Shown piece by piece: positions 12,401 through 23,226 of a stretch of 64,000 nt of DNA. The stretch is from Pezizomycotina sp. ARF18 (lineage: Eukaryota; Ascomycota): NCBI GenBank assembly GCA_002224055.1, contig AZLU01000001.1, positions 616,960 to 680,959 on the forward strand. The letters are read 5' to 3'. Positions within the stretch are counted from its first letter, which is position 1. Each line of letters opens with the position of its first letter. The translations under genes were made by a program, and so were the position numbers. The notes below the pieces were generated by a model. It was not told the DNA's origin, made no database searches, and saw nothing but the letters and a program-made list of their open reading frames with translations.

Positions 12401-13186
12401 GCCGCCGCATTAGGTCGCCGCATAAGTTTCAGTTCCCTCTTTACCGTAACGGGCAAATCCCCCGAAGGTGTTGATAAATCGATAACAAACAGCCGCGACG
12501 AGGAGATAGCCAAAACATACGTCCCCTTCGGCGAGAATCGTACCGGAAAGCTTCACCGCCTGGTGCGCCAGACGACGATAGAGAATTGCATATTAGTTGC
12601 AGCTCGGTAACCCTAGGTCGTAACATGCTTCGAATAAACCCCGCCGCGATTCCACGCCGAACTGGTATACCAGCGAGCTCAGCGTCTCAGGTCTGTCGTC
12701 GAGGTCTATCGTGACGTTGATATTGCAGGATTGGAGCTGGTGGGCGTAGAGATGGGCCGATCTCGAAGCACGGTACCATTCGGAATTGAGGAGTGTAAGT
12801 GAGTCGAACGTATTTGGTTCGCATACATAGAGGATTCTGATAAAACGGTTCAATTGGGGATTTGGTTAGCCACTGGATTGCTTTTTTCCCCAATCCAAGG
12901 AATTACTGCCTCATTTGTAAGGGTGAAACAAATTTAATAAAAATAAAAAGAGACAATATAAATTGAAGACATACTGCTGGATAATCTCGCGCGGTAGCCG
13001 GTGGAACGCCGACTTCTGTTTCGATTCCCTTTCCATCTCCTTCTCCCTTCTCCTAGCTCTCCGTTTACCCTTGATATTCTTCGGTGACAGTGGCGGCGAC
13101 GGTACTGGTATCGACGAATTGTCTGCATTGCTGCGAGCAGCGATCGCGGTTGGCATCGTCGTGCCGTTCCTTCGCTCTTCCTCCAT
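9487..13186 (-). CDS. F-box protein with beta-propeller-like domain and Pro/Ser-rich tail
   Basis: Exon 1 (13186-12975) encodes a basic N-terminus and the start of an F-box, FHRLPREIIQQ. A 138-nt intron (12974-12837) follows, and exon 2 continues ILYVCEPNTFDSLTLLNSEW, completing the F-box. The next 450 or so residues contain repeated blade-like segments (AILDDGSMMVVLSSSHKVSL, RTIALSPGAAVLALAYEGG, MWTTQILFPRSSRD). This matches my recollection of a conserved Pezizomycotina F-box protein with a WD40-like domain (DUF7165 type). The C-terminal 600 residues are disordered, Pro/Ser/Arg-rich and Gln-rich, ending near 9487. F-box proteins usually recruit substrates to SCF ubiquitin ligases; the substrate here is unknown. 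About eight one-base frame breaks cut the reading frame, several at a shortened run: 12536 (T run), 12226 and 11546 (G runs). The similarity continues across every break, so error is more likely than decay. Confidence 0.85.
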
Positions 13187-16100
13187 CCTTATGTATTGTA
13201 TTTGACTTTTTTTTTCTCGATGGTTGGTTGTTGTGGATTGTTATTACTTTCTCCTTTCGGGCGAGAATGGATGGACGGTTATAGATAGATAAGGGAGGGA
13301 ATAATATTTTCTTTTCTTTTCTGGAATTCGATGTTGTACGAAAATTATTATTGAGGCGAAGTCGAAAAACAAGAGCAGAGATATTAATTAATTAAAAAGT
13401 GGAGACCTTCTTCTTTTCCCTTTCCTTCTTTCTCTTTCGCTGCTCTCTGGTCCGTGCTCCCGCTACCCTGAGCCCGATATCGAATGGTTCGTCCTCTAGC
13501 CGTCGAGCAGTACCAAGATCCAGCATTCAGACCCTATTTCCCCTTAGCTTCCGAAATTAAAAAAGAAATCAATCCGTTCGTCGGTACTTCTTCAGCCGCT
13601 GCTTGGTCTCCTTTTTCCTTTAATTCTCCGAAAAGTGGCAATCCTCTATTGAGCAGTGCCAAAAGATTTTGATGTTCTCTTCTTGCTCGTAGCCTGTGAG
13701 GGGGTCTCTGATGAGTGTTGAATTAGTAGTATATTTGCGATGCTCGATATGTTGTGTTATGTTCCGTACGGTTATTGGGAGTTTGTAGCGTCGTTGTAAG
13801 AGTAAGTGTAATGATCAAGTTGGTTTCTGTTGGAAGAAAGTCAGCAAGGGGGATTTTTTTTATTTAATTTTATTTTATTTTTTTTTTAAAAAAAAGGGAG
13901 GAGCCAGAGAATATAAACGAAAAAACTCATGCGAACTAACAAAACGCCAGAGCCTGGAAACGGACATCAAACAGGAACACATGCAAGATCCAAACGATAG
14001 TGTACGGAGGCAAAGGAGAGGGAAGACAAGAAAAGCCACAGGTGTGAATAATTAGGAAATAAAAAATGCTTAATAGTGCTAATCGATGTTTCTGCTATAC
14101 TTTTCTTTCCTTAGAAAGGCCTAAGAAACCGATCCTGTATTATAGCTATCTTATTTTTTTTCCTGTCCCTGAGATGTGCAGCTAAAACAATACAACAGCA
14201 GTAATAACCCCACACTGTTCTTTTTTACCGCTCTTGGGTTTGGGGGGATGAGGAAACGAAAATCGGAAGCACTTGCGTAACCCGAAAAGACTCCTTTTCC
14301 TTTCCCCTTTATGACAGTGCAGCGCGCTAGCGGTATCAGAGACAATATAGGTCTTTTTTTTTTTTTTTTTTTTTCAATATAGTTGTATCACTCACCTACT
14401 TTCGATAGTGGTGTCTGTTTTTGTTTCTCATCAAGCCTCTTGAAAAAAAAAAAAATTTTTTTTTGAGAAGAACCCTGAACGAATTCACCAAGTAGTATAT
14501 ACTCTGTTAAAGTTTTTCTCTGAAATATTTTTGGTATCTTTTCCCTTCTTTCTGATCCTGGAGGCGAAGACAAATGACGGGAAGTAAAAAAATTGTAAAG
14601 TAAAAATTTTAAATCGACGAAAGAGGAAAAGCTCAGCGATCATAAGGCAGCGAACTGCATCTTCGGCCGGGGGGTTGTTGGGTGTCCACAGGTCCACTGT
14701 CCACCAGAGACAAGAATTTTTTGTCTTGTCTGACGGCAAAAAGAAAAGCGTAGCAAGGACGAGACAAGGGTTACCAAGGAACGGTATTTGCAAAGCGCCG
14801 AGGACCAAGACCTTCTGGAAGGATTGGCCGGTCGACGGAGGCGAGGAAGGAAAGTCGGTGATGAGTTTTTCGTTGCAAGGAAAAGAGAGCTCTTTCGTCA
14901 ATCAATCCTTCAAGGTGTACTTGTAAAGGTAAGAGGAGGAGGCGATATATTTTTCCGTGAGAGACAGCCAGATCTTGATCGGTTGCGCTACAACTTACAA
15001 GGAGGAATGTTGGAACGAAGAACGGTTAACGGCACCTGTGCATATGCGGTACGTTAAGTAAAGGTAATATCAGTGTCGAGTACTCGACGCTAAAAAGAAG
15101 GGAAGAAGAGGGGGGCTATTTTTGGCCCAATGAACAGCCAAAAGAAAATAGCCGGGCCAATGTCATGACCAGGAACGGAACAGTAGAGGCTGAGATGCCT
15201 GTCCCCCCAGCAAAGGGGAAAACCTGCTGAGAAGGCAAAGGAGACTCTCGATACGGAAGATAGGGATGCTATGATGTTCAAGATGTTTCTTTTCTGAGGT
15301 TTTGTGATTGTGGCCAATTCCTCCATTTAGATAAATGATCGGGTTGGTGAGATGAAGCGGTTTGTATCTTGAAGCATTGAGGTTTTGATGAGGTAGGCGG
15401 CAAGGCCTTTTTTTTTTTTTTTTTTTTTTTTGGGGGGGGGGGGGGGGCGGCGCAAGCCACGAACTACCAACGACCTAAAATAGGTGATACATAAATACCG
15501 TTTACTTGCTAGGTATTGCATCTCACGGCAAAGATAATTTTGACTCTTAATTTCTAGCTTCAAACTGCAATGTAATGAAACCGGCAGCTAAGGTGCTTTG
15601 TTTCTTCGCTTTCTGGGCTGTTAAAAACATCTACAATATCAAATACCCACGGCGACTTTCTGAACATCTAACATCTCTACAATCTACGGACCAATGCGGC
15701 CATCATTTAGCCGAGCTGAACTAACACCTGCAGGCGACAAACCAGATATCGTTGCTTACATGCATAGTCGCGAGGACGACCTTGTTGAATCTTTCAGCTT
15801 TTCTAGAGGGAGAAATCTTTGTTTCGAAAGCGTCGACTAAACCCCCATCTCCACAGTTCGCGAAACAAATATTTCGACTCCGTTCTTTTACCTTCCGCCT
15901 TATCGTTTCAAACATCTCATTCGAGCCTTTACTATCCTGGCAAAAGCTTTGTTTGACTGCTTTTTTTTTAAATTTTATTTATTTATTTATTTTTTTTCGT
16001 CAAACACTTTTTTGATCCATGGGCTATACCTATATGATCTTCAGGGTTTATACAGCGATATGCCCCTGTTTGGCGGAGTGAAGGAAGGGTCAAAGCGTAG

Positions 16101-18099
16101 AAGAGCCTTTTTACTCTTTTTATTGCCCTTCGTAAAGGAGGTTTGTGGATATACGCGCCGGTAACCGGATTTCGAGGGCGTCTACATGGGCGAATGCTTT
16201 CCTTGTATGCATATATATATATCATGTGTGGCGCACCCCAAGTTAGGAAATGGTTCGTTCCTAGTTTCGCACGATTTATCTAGCGACCTGGCCTCGATCA
16301 GGGGGCTAGGGATCAGGGTCTGAGGAGCCACAAACGGGGTTTCTGGGAATTTGTCCCCTGAAAGTTTTCGCTTTCTTCGGTCGCGCCCTTTTCAATCTGT
16401 CGCCGTGGTTATCCTCCGGTGAGAGTATGGCGGCTGCTTCTCCAGAGAGAAAGAGATCTTGAGAGCCCTCCAGTAAACGCAAAGTTACCTAGTTATTTCT
16501 TAGCTCGAGAACGAACGCCTGTGTTATCTCGTACCTATACGTGTTTTTTGGGTTTTAAGCAAAGCTCCAGTTGAACAAGAAATAGAACGAAGAAACGGTA
16601 CTAAAGAGTTTTAGACCTTGAGCAAAGACGTAGCGGTGCGGCCTCGAACCAGGCGGATGCAGATTTAGGGAGTAGCTCTGCAGCAAGAAAGGCTGATGAA
16701 AACCCGCTGTTCGATTCTACTATCTGACTGGTTATCTGCATAATAGTGAACGAAAGAAGAAGAAGAAAAGGAAAAGAAACCAATCTCAAGATGAAAAAAA
16801 GGTAGCCTCGAACCAGACGGTACCAAGAGAGATAGTGAGGTACAGTTAAGACTTTGCAATGGCGTTTTTTAAAGCTCTTTCTTTGGGGTTTAACTTTTCT
16901 TTTTGTTACCTTCTATCTGTACCGCTTGGTTTGAGGCTAAGGAAAAAGGGAGATGAAAGCTTAACCCTAAAAAGAGAAAAAGGAAGAAGTCTCCCCCCCC
17001 CGACTTCTAACTACAAAGAAATAGAGCTACCATAAATAGACTCCTTTTGCGTGACATTTACAATTATACATATACATATATGTATATTTTCTAGATAAAT
17101 ATTGCAAGCGCCAGCCCTGATCGATATCGTCATAGATCTTACAGGTCATGCAGTATCGGGATTATCAGGAAGGCGTTTTTTATAGATGACGCCTTCCGTG
17201 CCTTTTTTATTTCTGCACGTAAGCGCTGGGGTAGCTTGAGATATAAGGACGATGAGCGTCTCGCCGACGGTTAAGCTTTTTCGAGATATCTCCTAAGCGC
17301 CGAGGCCATATATCTGGAAATCCCGCAGATACTATTGAACTTCAGAATCCCTACCCTCGTATGCAGACCTTTTACGCTTATGGTGAAACTCTTCTCGGGG
17401 TACAGGCAGGTCCTATTGAGATATATTCCGAAGAGGTATGAACCTACCGCTGAGAGGGAAGTAAGACTGAAGTACATCTACTAAAGACTGGGGAGATGGT
17501 TCCATATATTACACGTCGTCCTTTCCTTTTCCTTTTACAATTGTACTTTACTAACTGCCAGTTTTTTTCTTTTCGATTTTGTCCGGGGGTAGAAAGACTT
17601 GAATAGTCATAATAATAACCAGCTTTCCCACGTTTATTTCCTCAAGTGGCTCAGTTTCTTTTCCCTGCACAAGTAATTCTTTCTTTCTTTCTTTCTCCCC
17701 CTCTCAGAGAGTTTTCAGTAAGGCTATCTTTTTGCGATCTTCTGCCGTTCTACCAAATATAAGATCATCATCATGTGATATAGAAAATGTCGTGTAGTAA
17801 TATAAACATAAAAAGTAAATTAGTAATAATAAACATAATTTAACCTATGCCAGCCCAGTAATTAATTAACAACAAAAAGGAAAGGAAGACCTAGTCAGAG
17901 AAGAGAGGTATAACTATGTATAGGGGATTGTGGAAAACGCCTACATCTCGTATGAATAGAGAAATATTGTGTACAATGGGAGGAAGAAGATTTTTTTTTT
18001 ACAAAATATATACAGTCGTGATATTAGAGGGAAACTTATTTTTTTATTGACAGAAAGAAATATCGGTAATATGATGGTCCGCCTTCAAGTCTTAAGGAA
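13187..18099. other. Intergenic region of 4.9 kb without recognisable genes
   Basis: No coding similarity was found on either strand. A 62-codon frame at 13484-13672 (starting MVRPLAVEQYQDPAF) is unrecognised and unsupported. There are many homopolymer tracts: T/A junctions near 13880 and 14443-14464, a T run followed by a G run at 15408-15447, and TTTC repeats near 17680. A structured-looking, GC-richer stretch at 16250-16430 was examined for known RNAs without a match. Confidence 0.5.
15408..15447. repeat. Poly(T) tract directly followed by poly(G) tract
   Basis: About 25 T residues are followed directly by about 17 G residues. The G run could form a G-quadruplex on this strand. Tract lengths in raw assemblies are unreliable. 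Similar T-then-G junctions occur at 7862-7876 and 49109-49131. Confidence 0.8.
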
Positions 18100-19883
18100 T
18101 TATTTCGACCCGTCCTTCTTCTTCTCCGGTAGTTGCAGCTGGTCCGGATTCAGCGCCGGCGGTTGCGGCATTCCCTATATCACGAGACAAGAAAAAAAAA
18201 AAAAAAAAAAAAGGGAGGAGAGGGTATTAGATCGTCATCATCATCATTATTAAAAAAAAGAAAAACATTTCTTAAAGTAAACTCTGTAGCAAGTCAACCG
18301 CAAGCGTAACACTTACCTCCGTGAATATTTTGCTCAGGCTCGTCTTCATGCCCGCCATCATCTCCTCCTGCGCCTTCCTGTCCATCTCGAGGTACTCCTC
18401 CCCGTGCTCCTTTATATTCTTCGCCATCTCCTCGTAGTTCTGCCTTCCCCGTTCCCGTATCGTGTCCTGTATCATCTTCTCCTTGCCCGGATCCCTCTTC
18501 GGTACTATGCCCAGCATGCCCATGAGTAATTCTACGCCCGTCTTGCGCTTGTTTTTACGCTCTTCTTCTATCCGCTTCTTGAATTCTGCGCGGGCGATGG
18601 CTTCGCGGCGCGCGAATTCGGTGGGTATGTGTGAGCCCTCGGGGAAGGACTTGAGGACCTCGCGGACGTCGTTGTGGCCCATACTCGCGATAAATTCTAA
18701 GAACGGTATTAACGATACCAGCTCTTTATCCCTCGCGTCGCCTTTCCACGGTTTTAGCTTTATAGCGTTCTCCGGCTGTTCCGACCAACTATCCGCCTTC
18801 GTATCGATGAGTATAACCTTCGATAGATCCCTTCCTAAGTACGATAGGTCCTTAATGTACTTCCCGTTTTTGTACTTCGTCGATTCCCGGAAGAGCTGGT
18901 GGCAGGTCCTATACGGATCCAACTTTATAATAACCTGCGACGCCATCGGCGAGGGCATCGTAGTAAAAATTACTAGCTCGTAGTACTGACTCAAATACGT
19001 CAAAAAGTAATCCACACCGGGCCGTTTCGCGGTCCTCCACCCGTGCTCCCGCGTCCACTCGGAGTGCACCAGCATATCCTCCAAACTCAACACAAGCGTA
19101 TACGGCGTAAAATTATCCGTGGGTTGCTCCGGTAATAACTTCTCCGCGTTCGGTAAATTGTAATAATCCAATATATCACCCAGTCTCGCCATATCCTATT
19201 GTAGAACAGTAGCGGTCCCCACCCGTTCGGCGCGTCCTCCGCGTGCAGCGCTATCTCACCGGGCGTTTCCCAATTCCGACCTAAGAATACAACCGATCCA
19301 ACACCAGCAAGCGCGAACGCACCAAGCATTATCGCCGCGAGCCGCTCGCGCTTCCGATCCGTCGAAGAGACGTACTGCGACTTCGGATGCTCCCGACCTC
19401 CTCTCTCTCGTTCGGCGCGGATGGGGTCTTCGGCGCGTAGTGCGTGCGTTGGGTCCGGTTTGTGCCGCTCGCCGAATTCCTCCGCTGCCGTAGCCGGTAT
19501 TCCTTCCTCGATGAGCTTCCGGGGGTCGAACGCTAGCCCTGGCTTTTCTCCGGCAGCTGTAGTATCTGCAGCTGCTTCAGTTTGGTTTTCGGTAGGTTCC
19601 GTAGTAGATTCTCCTGCTTTTTCCTGTTGTCGTGCTTCAGCTTGCCGACGCTCGCGCTCGAGGCGGGCGGCCCTCCTGCTTTCGTTAGTCTGCGGGGGCG
19701 GGGAGGCGGTGGCGTTGTTGTGTAGGAGCATGCCTGCGGTGTGATCCGTAGCCGTAGGAGCTGCGAGGGTATCTGTAGCCGTGTAATCGGTAGTCGCGAG
19801 GCTATCCTGGGCTGTAGAGTGGACGACAATGTGCGGTTCGAGAAGTTTCGTACGCTTGATCGGGCAATTGCTCTGGAAAGCAT
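18100..19883 (-). CDS. TIM50: Mitochondrial inner-membrane translocase subunit Tim50
   Basis: Tim50 is the presequence receptor of the TIM23 complex, anchored in the inner membrane and facing the intermembrane space. The start at 19883 gives an Arg-rich, acid-free presequence (MLSRAIARSSVRNFS). A charged linker follows, then one membrane helix (AAIMLGAFALAGVGSVVFLG). The FCP1-like domain carries LVLSLEDMLVHSEW, RPGVDYFLTYL, YELVIFTTMPSPMASQ, KDLSYLGRDLSKVILID and ELVSLIPFLEFIASM, all typical of Tim50. The C-terminus is split by a 142-nt intron (18316-18175) and ends GMPQPPALNPDQLQLPEKKK. Two one-base frame breaks are visible: one near 19670 in the linker and one near 19189, where a G run is one short before ARLGDIL. 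The gene is normally essential, so these are probably sequence errors. Confidence 0.95.
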
Positions 19884-20721
19884 CGTGATGGTTTCGTCGA
19901 ATTCGGCTGCCCGCCGCAGAAAAACAGCTCTAAACGAGCTAGCGGTCAACACCAAGCTCTCAAAAGATATCAAGTATAATTCGCTGCTTCAAGGAACAAA
20001 TGGTATGTAGATAAGTCTATATATAATCAGCAAGATCCTAGCTCATATGCCGTTATTATCTTATAGCAGGTGGAAGCTTTGTTCGATTAAGGTCTGTAGT
20101 CGAAAAGGCTCCAAGTTTTCCACCGCGAGAAAATTCTTTTTGGTGGGGCTTTTAAATTTTTATATTAATATCGGATGACATAAAGCCTGAAAATAAAAAA
20201 TAAAAGAACTGCCAAGACCTCTAATATTTCCACGCTATAAAAACAAATTTTCAACCGCGAAATTTTTTCCACTTTTTTTTCTTCTTTTTTCTTTTCTCCT
20301 CAGAAAGTTGAACACCCAGGAAATTTGGCCTACGTTTTTTTCGCATATTCGCAAACTCTTTTATAGATGGCAGGTTGATACCGAAAAAAAGCTTTTATTC
20401 TTCGGGATATTTGCTTTGAACCTGGGGAGATGGATGTTATTCGTGGTCCTAAGAACTGCAGCGCTTGTTCAGTGCGCATGTACTGTCCGTTGACGCGATA
20501 CATACAAAACGGATAGAATTTTGGATTGATCTCGATGAAGTGAGAGGGATGATTGTATGGGATTGAGGAGACCGATGCATTGACGTTGGTTCTCGATATC
20601 ACCTAGATTTTGCGAGTACTTCGCGAAGAAAGACAAAAAAAGATTTTTTTTTTCTTATATAGCACATATACCCCATTTCACTAGCAAAAACAATGTCCTT
20701 TCCTTTCTAAACTACGAAGAT
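19884..20721. other. Intergenic region between two same-strand genes
   Basis: This is the 5' flank of TIM50 and the 3' flank of the GST-like gene. It is AT-rich with pyrimidine tracts near 20270-20300. No gene or known RNA was found. Confidence 0.5.
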
Positions 20722-21784
20722 TTACGCATTAATATACCCCTCAATGTCCCACTGCTTCATCTCGCTCCCCTCGCAGACGTTATCGTAGGCGTGGACCGTA
20801 TACTTGTCCTCCTGCAGCTCCGCGAGCTGCCTCTTCGCGATCGCCTTGATCTTTCTATCAGCCCACATCGTATCAATGTACGCTTTGGCCTCCGGCGTCG
20901 CGGCGGATGTGTCGATGGAGTACGTGTGGACGCGCTATTAAAAAACACATTAGCAAATATCCCCCTTCAACCACCAAGAAAAAAAAAATAAAAATAGAAT
21001 GAGCAGAGTGTATTACCGTCAACAGCGGCCAATAAAACGAATCAGCGGCGCTGAACTTCCCCAGCAAATACCCTCATCTTCACTACCTAATACCTCCTTC
21101 GCGTACTTCCTCGCCGTATCGAAGATCTGCAGTATGCGCGTAATGTCTTTCTTTACGGCGTCGGAGATTTTGGGAGCGGGTACGTATTTCATGCAGAAGT
21201 TCATGGGGTGTTCGTTGCGGATTGATGTGAAACCGGAGTGCATCTACCAATAACCACCGATATTAGCACCTGTAGATATTGATGGTAGGGTAGGGATTGT
21301 TTTGTATACCTCCGCAACAATACTCCTCCCGTACGCCCGCAATCCCTTATCTTTCGGCCAGACCTGCTTATCGGGAAACTCCTCGTGCAGGAATTCTGCG
21401 ATAGCGAGGGAGTCGTGGACGGGCTGCGGGAGGTCTTTAACGTATAAGACTGGCAGGGTGCCGGCCGGTAGCGTTGCTTTAGTCTATCAAAATGTCACAA
21501 TCCATCTATATTAGCATGTGATCTTTTTTTTTATTTTTTTTTTTTGAGTGAAATTATAGGCGGGTGGAAAACCTTCGCCATTGCTCTTTATCGCCGAGCT
21601 GGTGTACTTCTAACGAGTATGGAATATCGAGGCGCTCGAGCAGGACGACGGCGCGGTTCGTCCAGCCTGCATGGGTTAAGCGAAAGGTTAGTAAATGATA
21701 TAATTGAAAGTAAAGGATAGGATTTGTGCGTAACGTACTAGAGTAGCGGAGGTTGAGGCCCTTGAGAAAGTACTTGTCGCTCAT
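20722..21784 (-). CDS. Glutathione S-transferase-like protein
   Basis: Five exons are readable: 21784-21739, 21666-21573, 21483-21310, 21243-21017 and 20934-20722, with introns of 66-89 nt. The N-terminus (MSDKYFLKGLNLRYSS, then WTNRAVVLLERLDIPYSLEV) and GTLPVLYVKDLPQPVHDSLA fit the thioredoxin-like GST N domain; DS is the usual gamma-glutamyl-binding pair. The helical C-terminal part includes MHSGFTSIRNEHPMNFC, KFSAADSFYWPLL and TPEAKAYIDTMWADRKI. The likely role is glutathione conjugation or a related detoxifying reaction in the cytosol; the substrate is unknown. A one-base break near 21071 (G run one short before YLLGKFSAAD) interrupts exon 4. The exon 2 donor (GTTTTC) is unusual and its phase does not fit, so an indel may lie there. 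The stop is at 20722-20724. Confidence 0.85.
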
Positions 21785-23226
21785 GGTTCTTGGTTTGGGC
21801 GGAATAGAGAATTTCAAACGTTGGAAAGTGAATATAATGCTCTTGGTTGCTGAGTGCTTGCGATATATAAGATGTGTCTTTGGAAATGCTTCAATTTTCA
21901 AATCGGGGGATGGGATCCAGCTCAATTTATACCGCGAAGACGGCCCCGATATATCGCTAGATCTTCAACTAAAGGATTTCACTTCGGACCTCGCCGATTA
22001 GACAAAAGAGTAAAAGGTTATCGCCGGTTCAAGTCAAGCTCGTGTGGGGTATATCACGATGTTCAATCGCCTAGCCGAGCAGTTTGTTTCCTGCTTAGAA
22101 ATAGCTACCAGGAGGAGCTCGAAAGGGCCTTATCGATGATGATCCGGTGTTACAAATCCACCAAAAAAAATTAGCGGAATTAGTTACTTCTCAAATTGGA
22201 ACTTATAACTCTCGATATCGATGAAGAGCTAGAGAATGATGCTGGAGGCCTAGTTGCATATACCCTTGGGGCGTTAAACTCGAGCTCATGAGGAACGGTT
22301 CGAAGTTTTTGCTGTACGGAGGATTTTTAGCGCCCTGCCCAGCTGCAAGCCCGGGATATATTTATTAATATTGCCCGCGAGGTTTGTAGCGAAAAATCCC
22401 GGGAGAGTTTTAGGATTGAACCTTTATACAATTCTTTTCAATTCGAGAGCAATTGTTAAAGAACGATCATATACCAATTTTATAAATTTAAGAGAAAACA
22501 ATTCCTTCGATTGCTTTCCGCCTGTAAGCGTATCGTTATATAGTGAAGCTGCATTCGCTTACTTTATATGCTTGGGGTCTATAAATAAAAAGGAAATGAG
22601 TTCTCAGCGGAAACAACCCTAAGTATTTATGGCCGTAAAAGATGAGCAAGGGTGAAGAACATACTCACAAGCCCATGTATCAGTCGGTCAGTATAAGTAA
22701 GATCTTTTAACAAACTGAAGCTCCGTATCATATCTTATATGGAGATTCTAACCTTGAAAGCATCGTCGCACAACAATATCACTAGCCACACTATAAAACG
22801 CCACACCTTTAAATGAGGCTCAGCACTCGCTTCCCAAAAAAAAAAGGAATTATAAAAACACGCGGAAAGAAAAAAAAAAAGAAAAAATAAATTTGGAGGA
22901 AAAAGCACCACGGTTTATTTCTCGTCCCCCCAAAGTCTTTTTCCTTCTCTTCCTTTCTTCTTTCTCACCACCAATTCTTCTTTCATCGTCGTCACCAATC
23001 ACTGACTATCGCGCACCGACCTTTCACGACCATATTCGACTTCGTTCTTCCTACTCCCTTGTCTCTTACTTACTAGTGGATACTATTACCATTCTCCTAA
23101 ATTCTTTCTCTCGAAATTGACTTATCTTTTTCTTCTCATCTTTTGGAAATCTTGCGAGGATCTCGGAAACCCCCTGTAAAAGTTGATTGACCCGCCACTT
23201 CTTTTCAGCCCTCAAGCATCGACAAG
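21785..23226. promoter_or_regulatory. Divergent promoter region between GST-like gene and RPD3
   Basis: The two flanking genes diverge from this 1.4-kb region. The RPD3 side (22905-23110) is strongly pyrimidine-rich, typical of fungal promoters and 5' leaders. Poly(A) tracts occur at 22835-22885. No gene is supported; frames here are short and unrecognised. Confidence 0.5.

Noticed and set aside
9342-12610. Plus-strand frames of 80-174 codons opposite the F-box gene
   Set aside because: They are antisense shadows of GC-rich coding sequence, with no family similarity and no consistent splice signals.
15408-15447. T-run plus G-run considered as telomeric DNA
   Set aside because: It is a single junction of two homopolymers, not a tandem TTAGGG-type repeat.
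16250-16430. GC-richer, structured-looking intergenic stretch considered as snRNA or RNase P RNA
   Set aside because: No conserved box or known core sequence was found, and pairing by eye was not better than expected.
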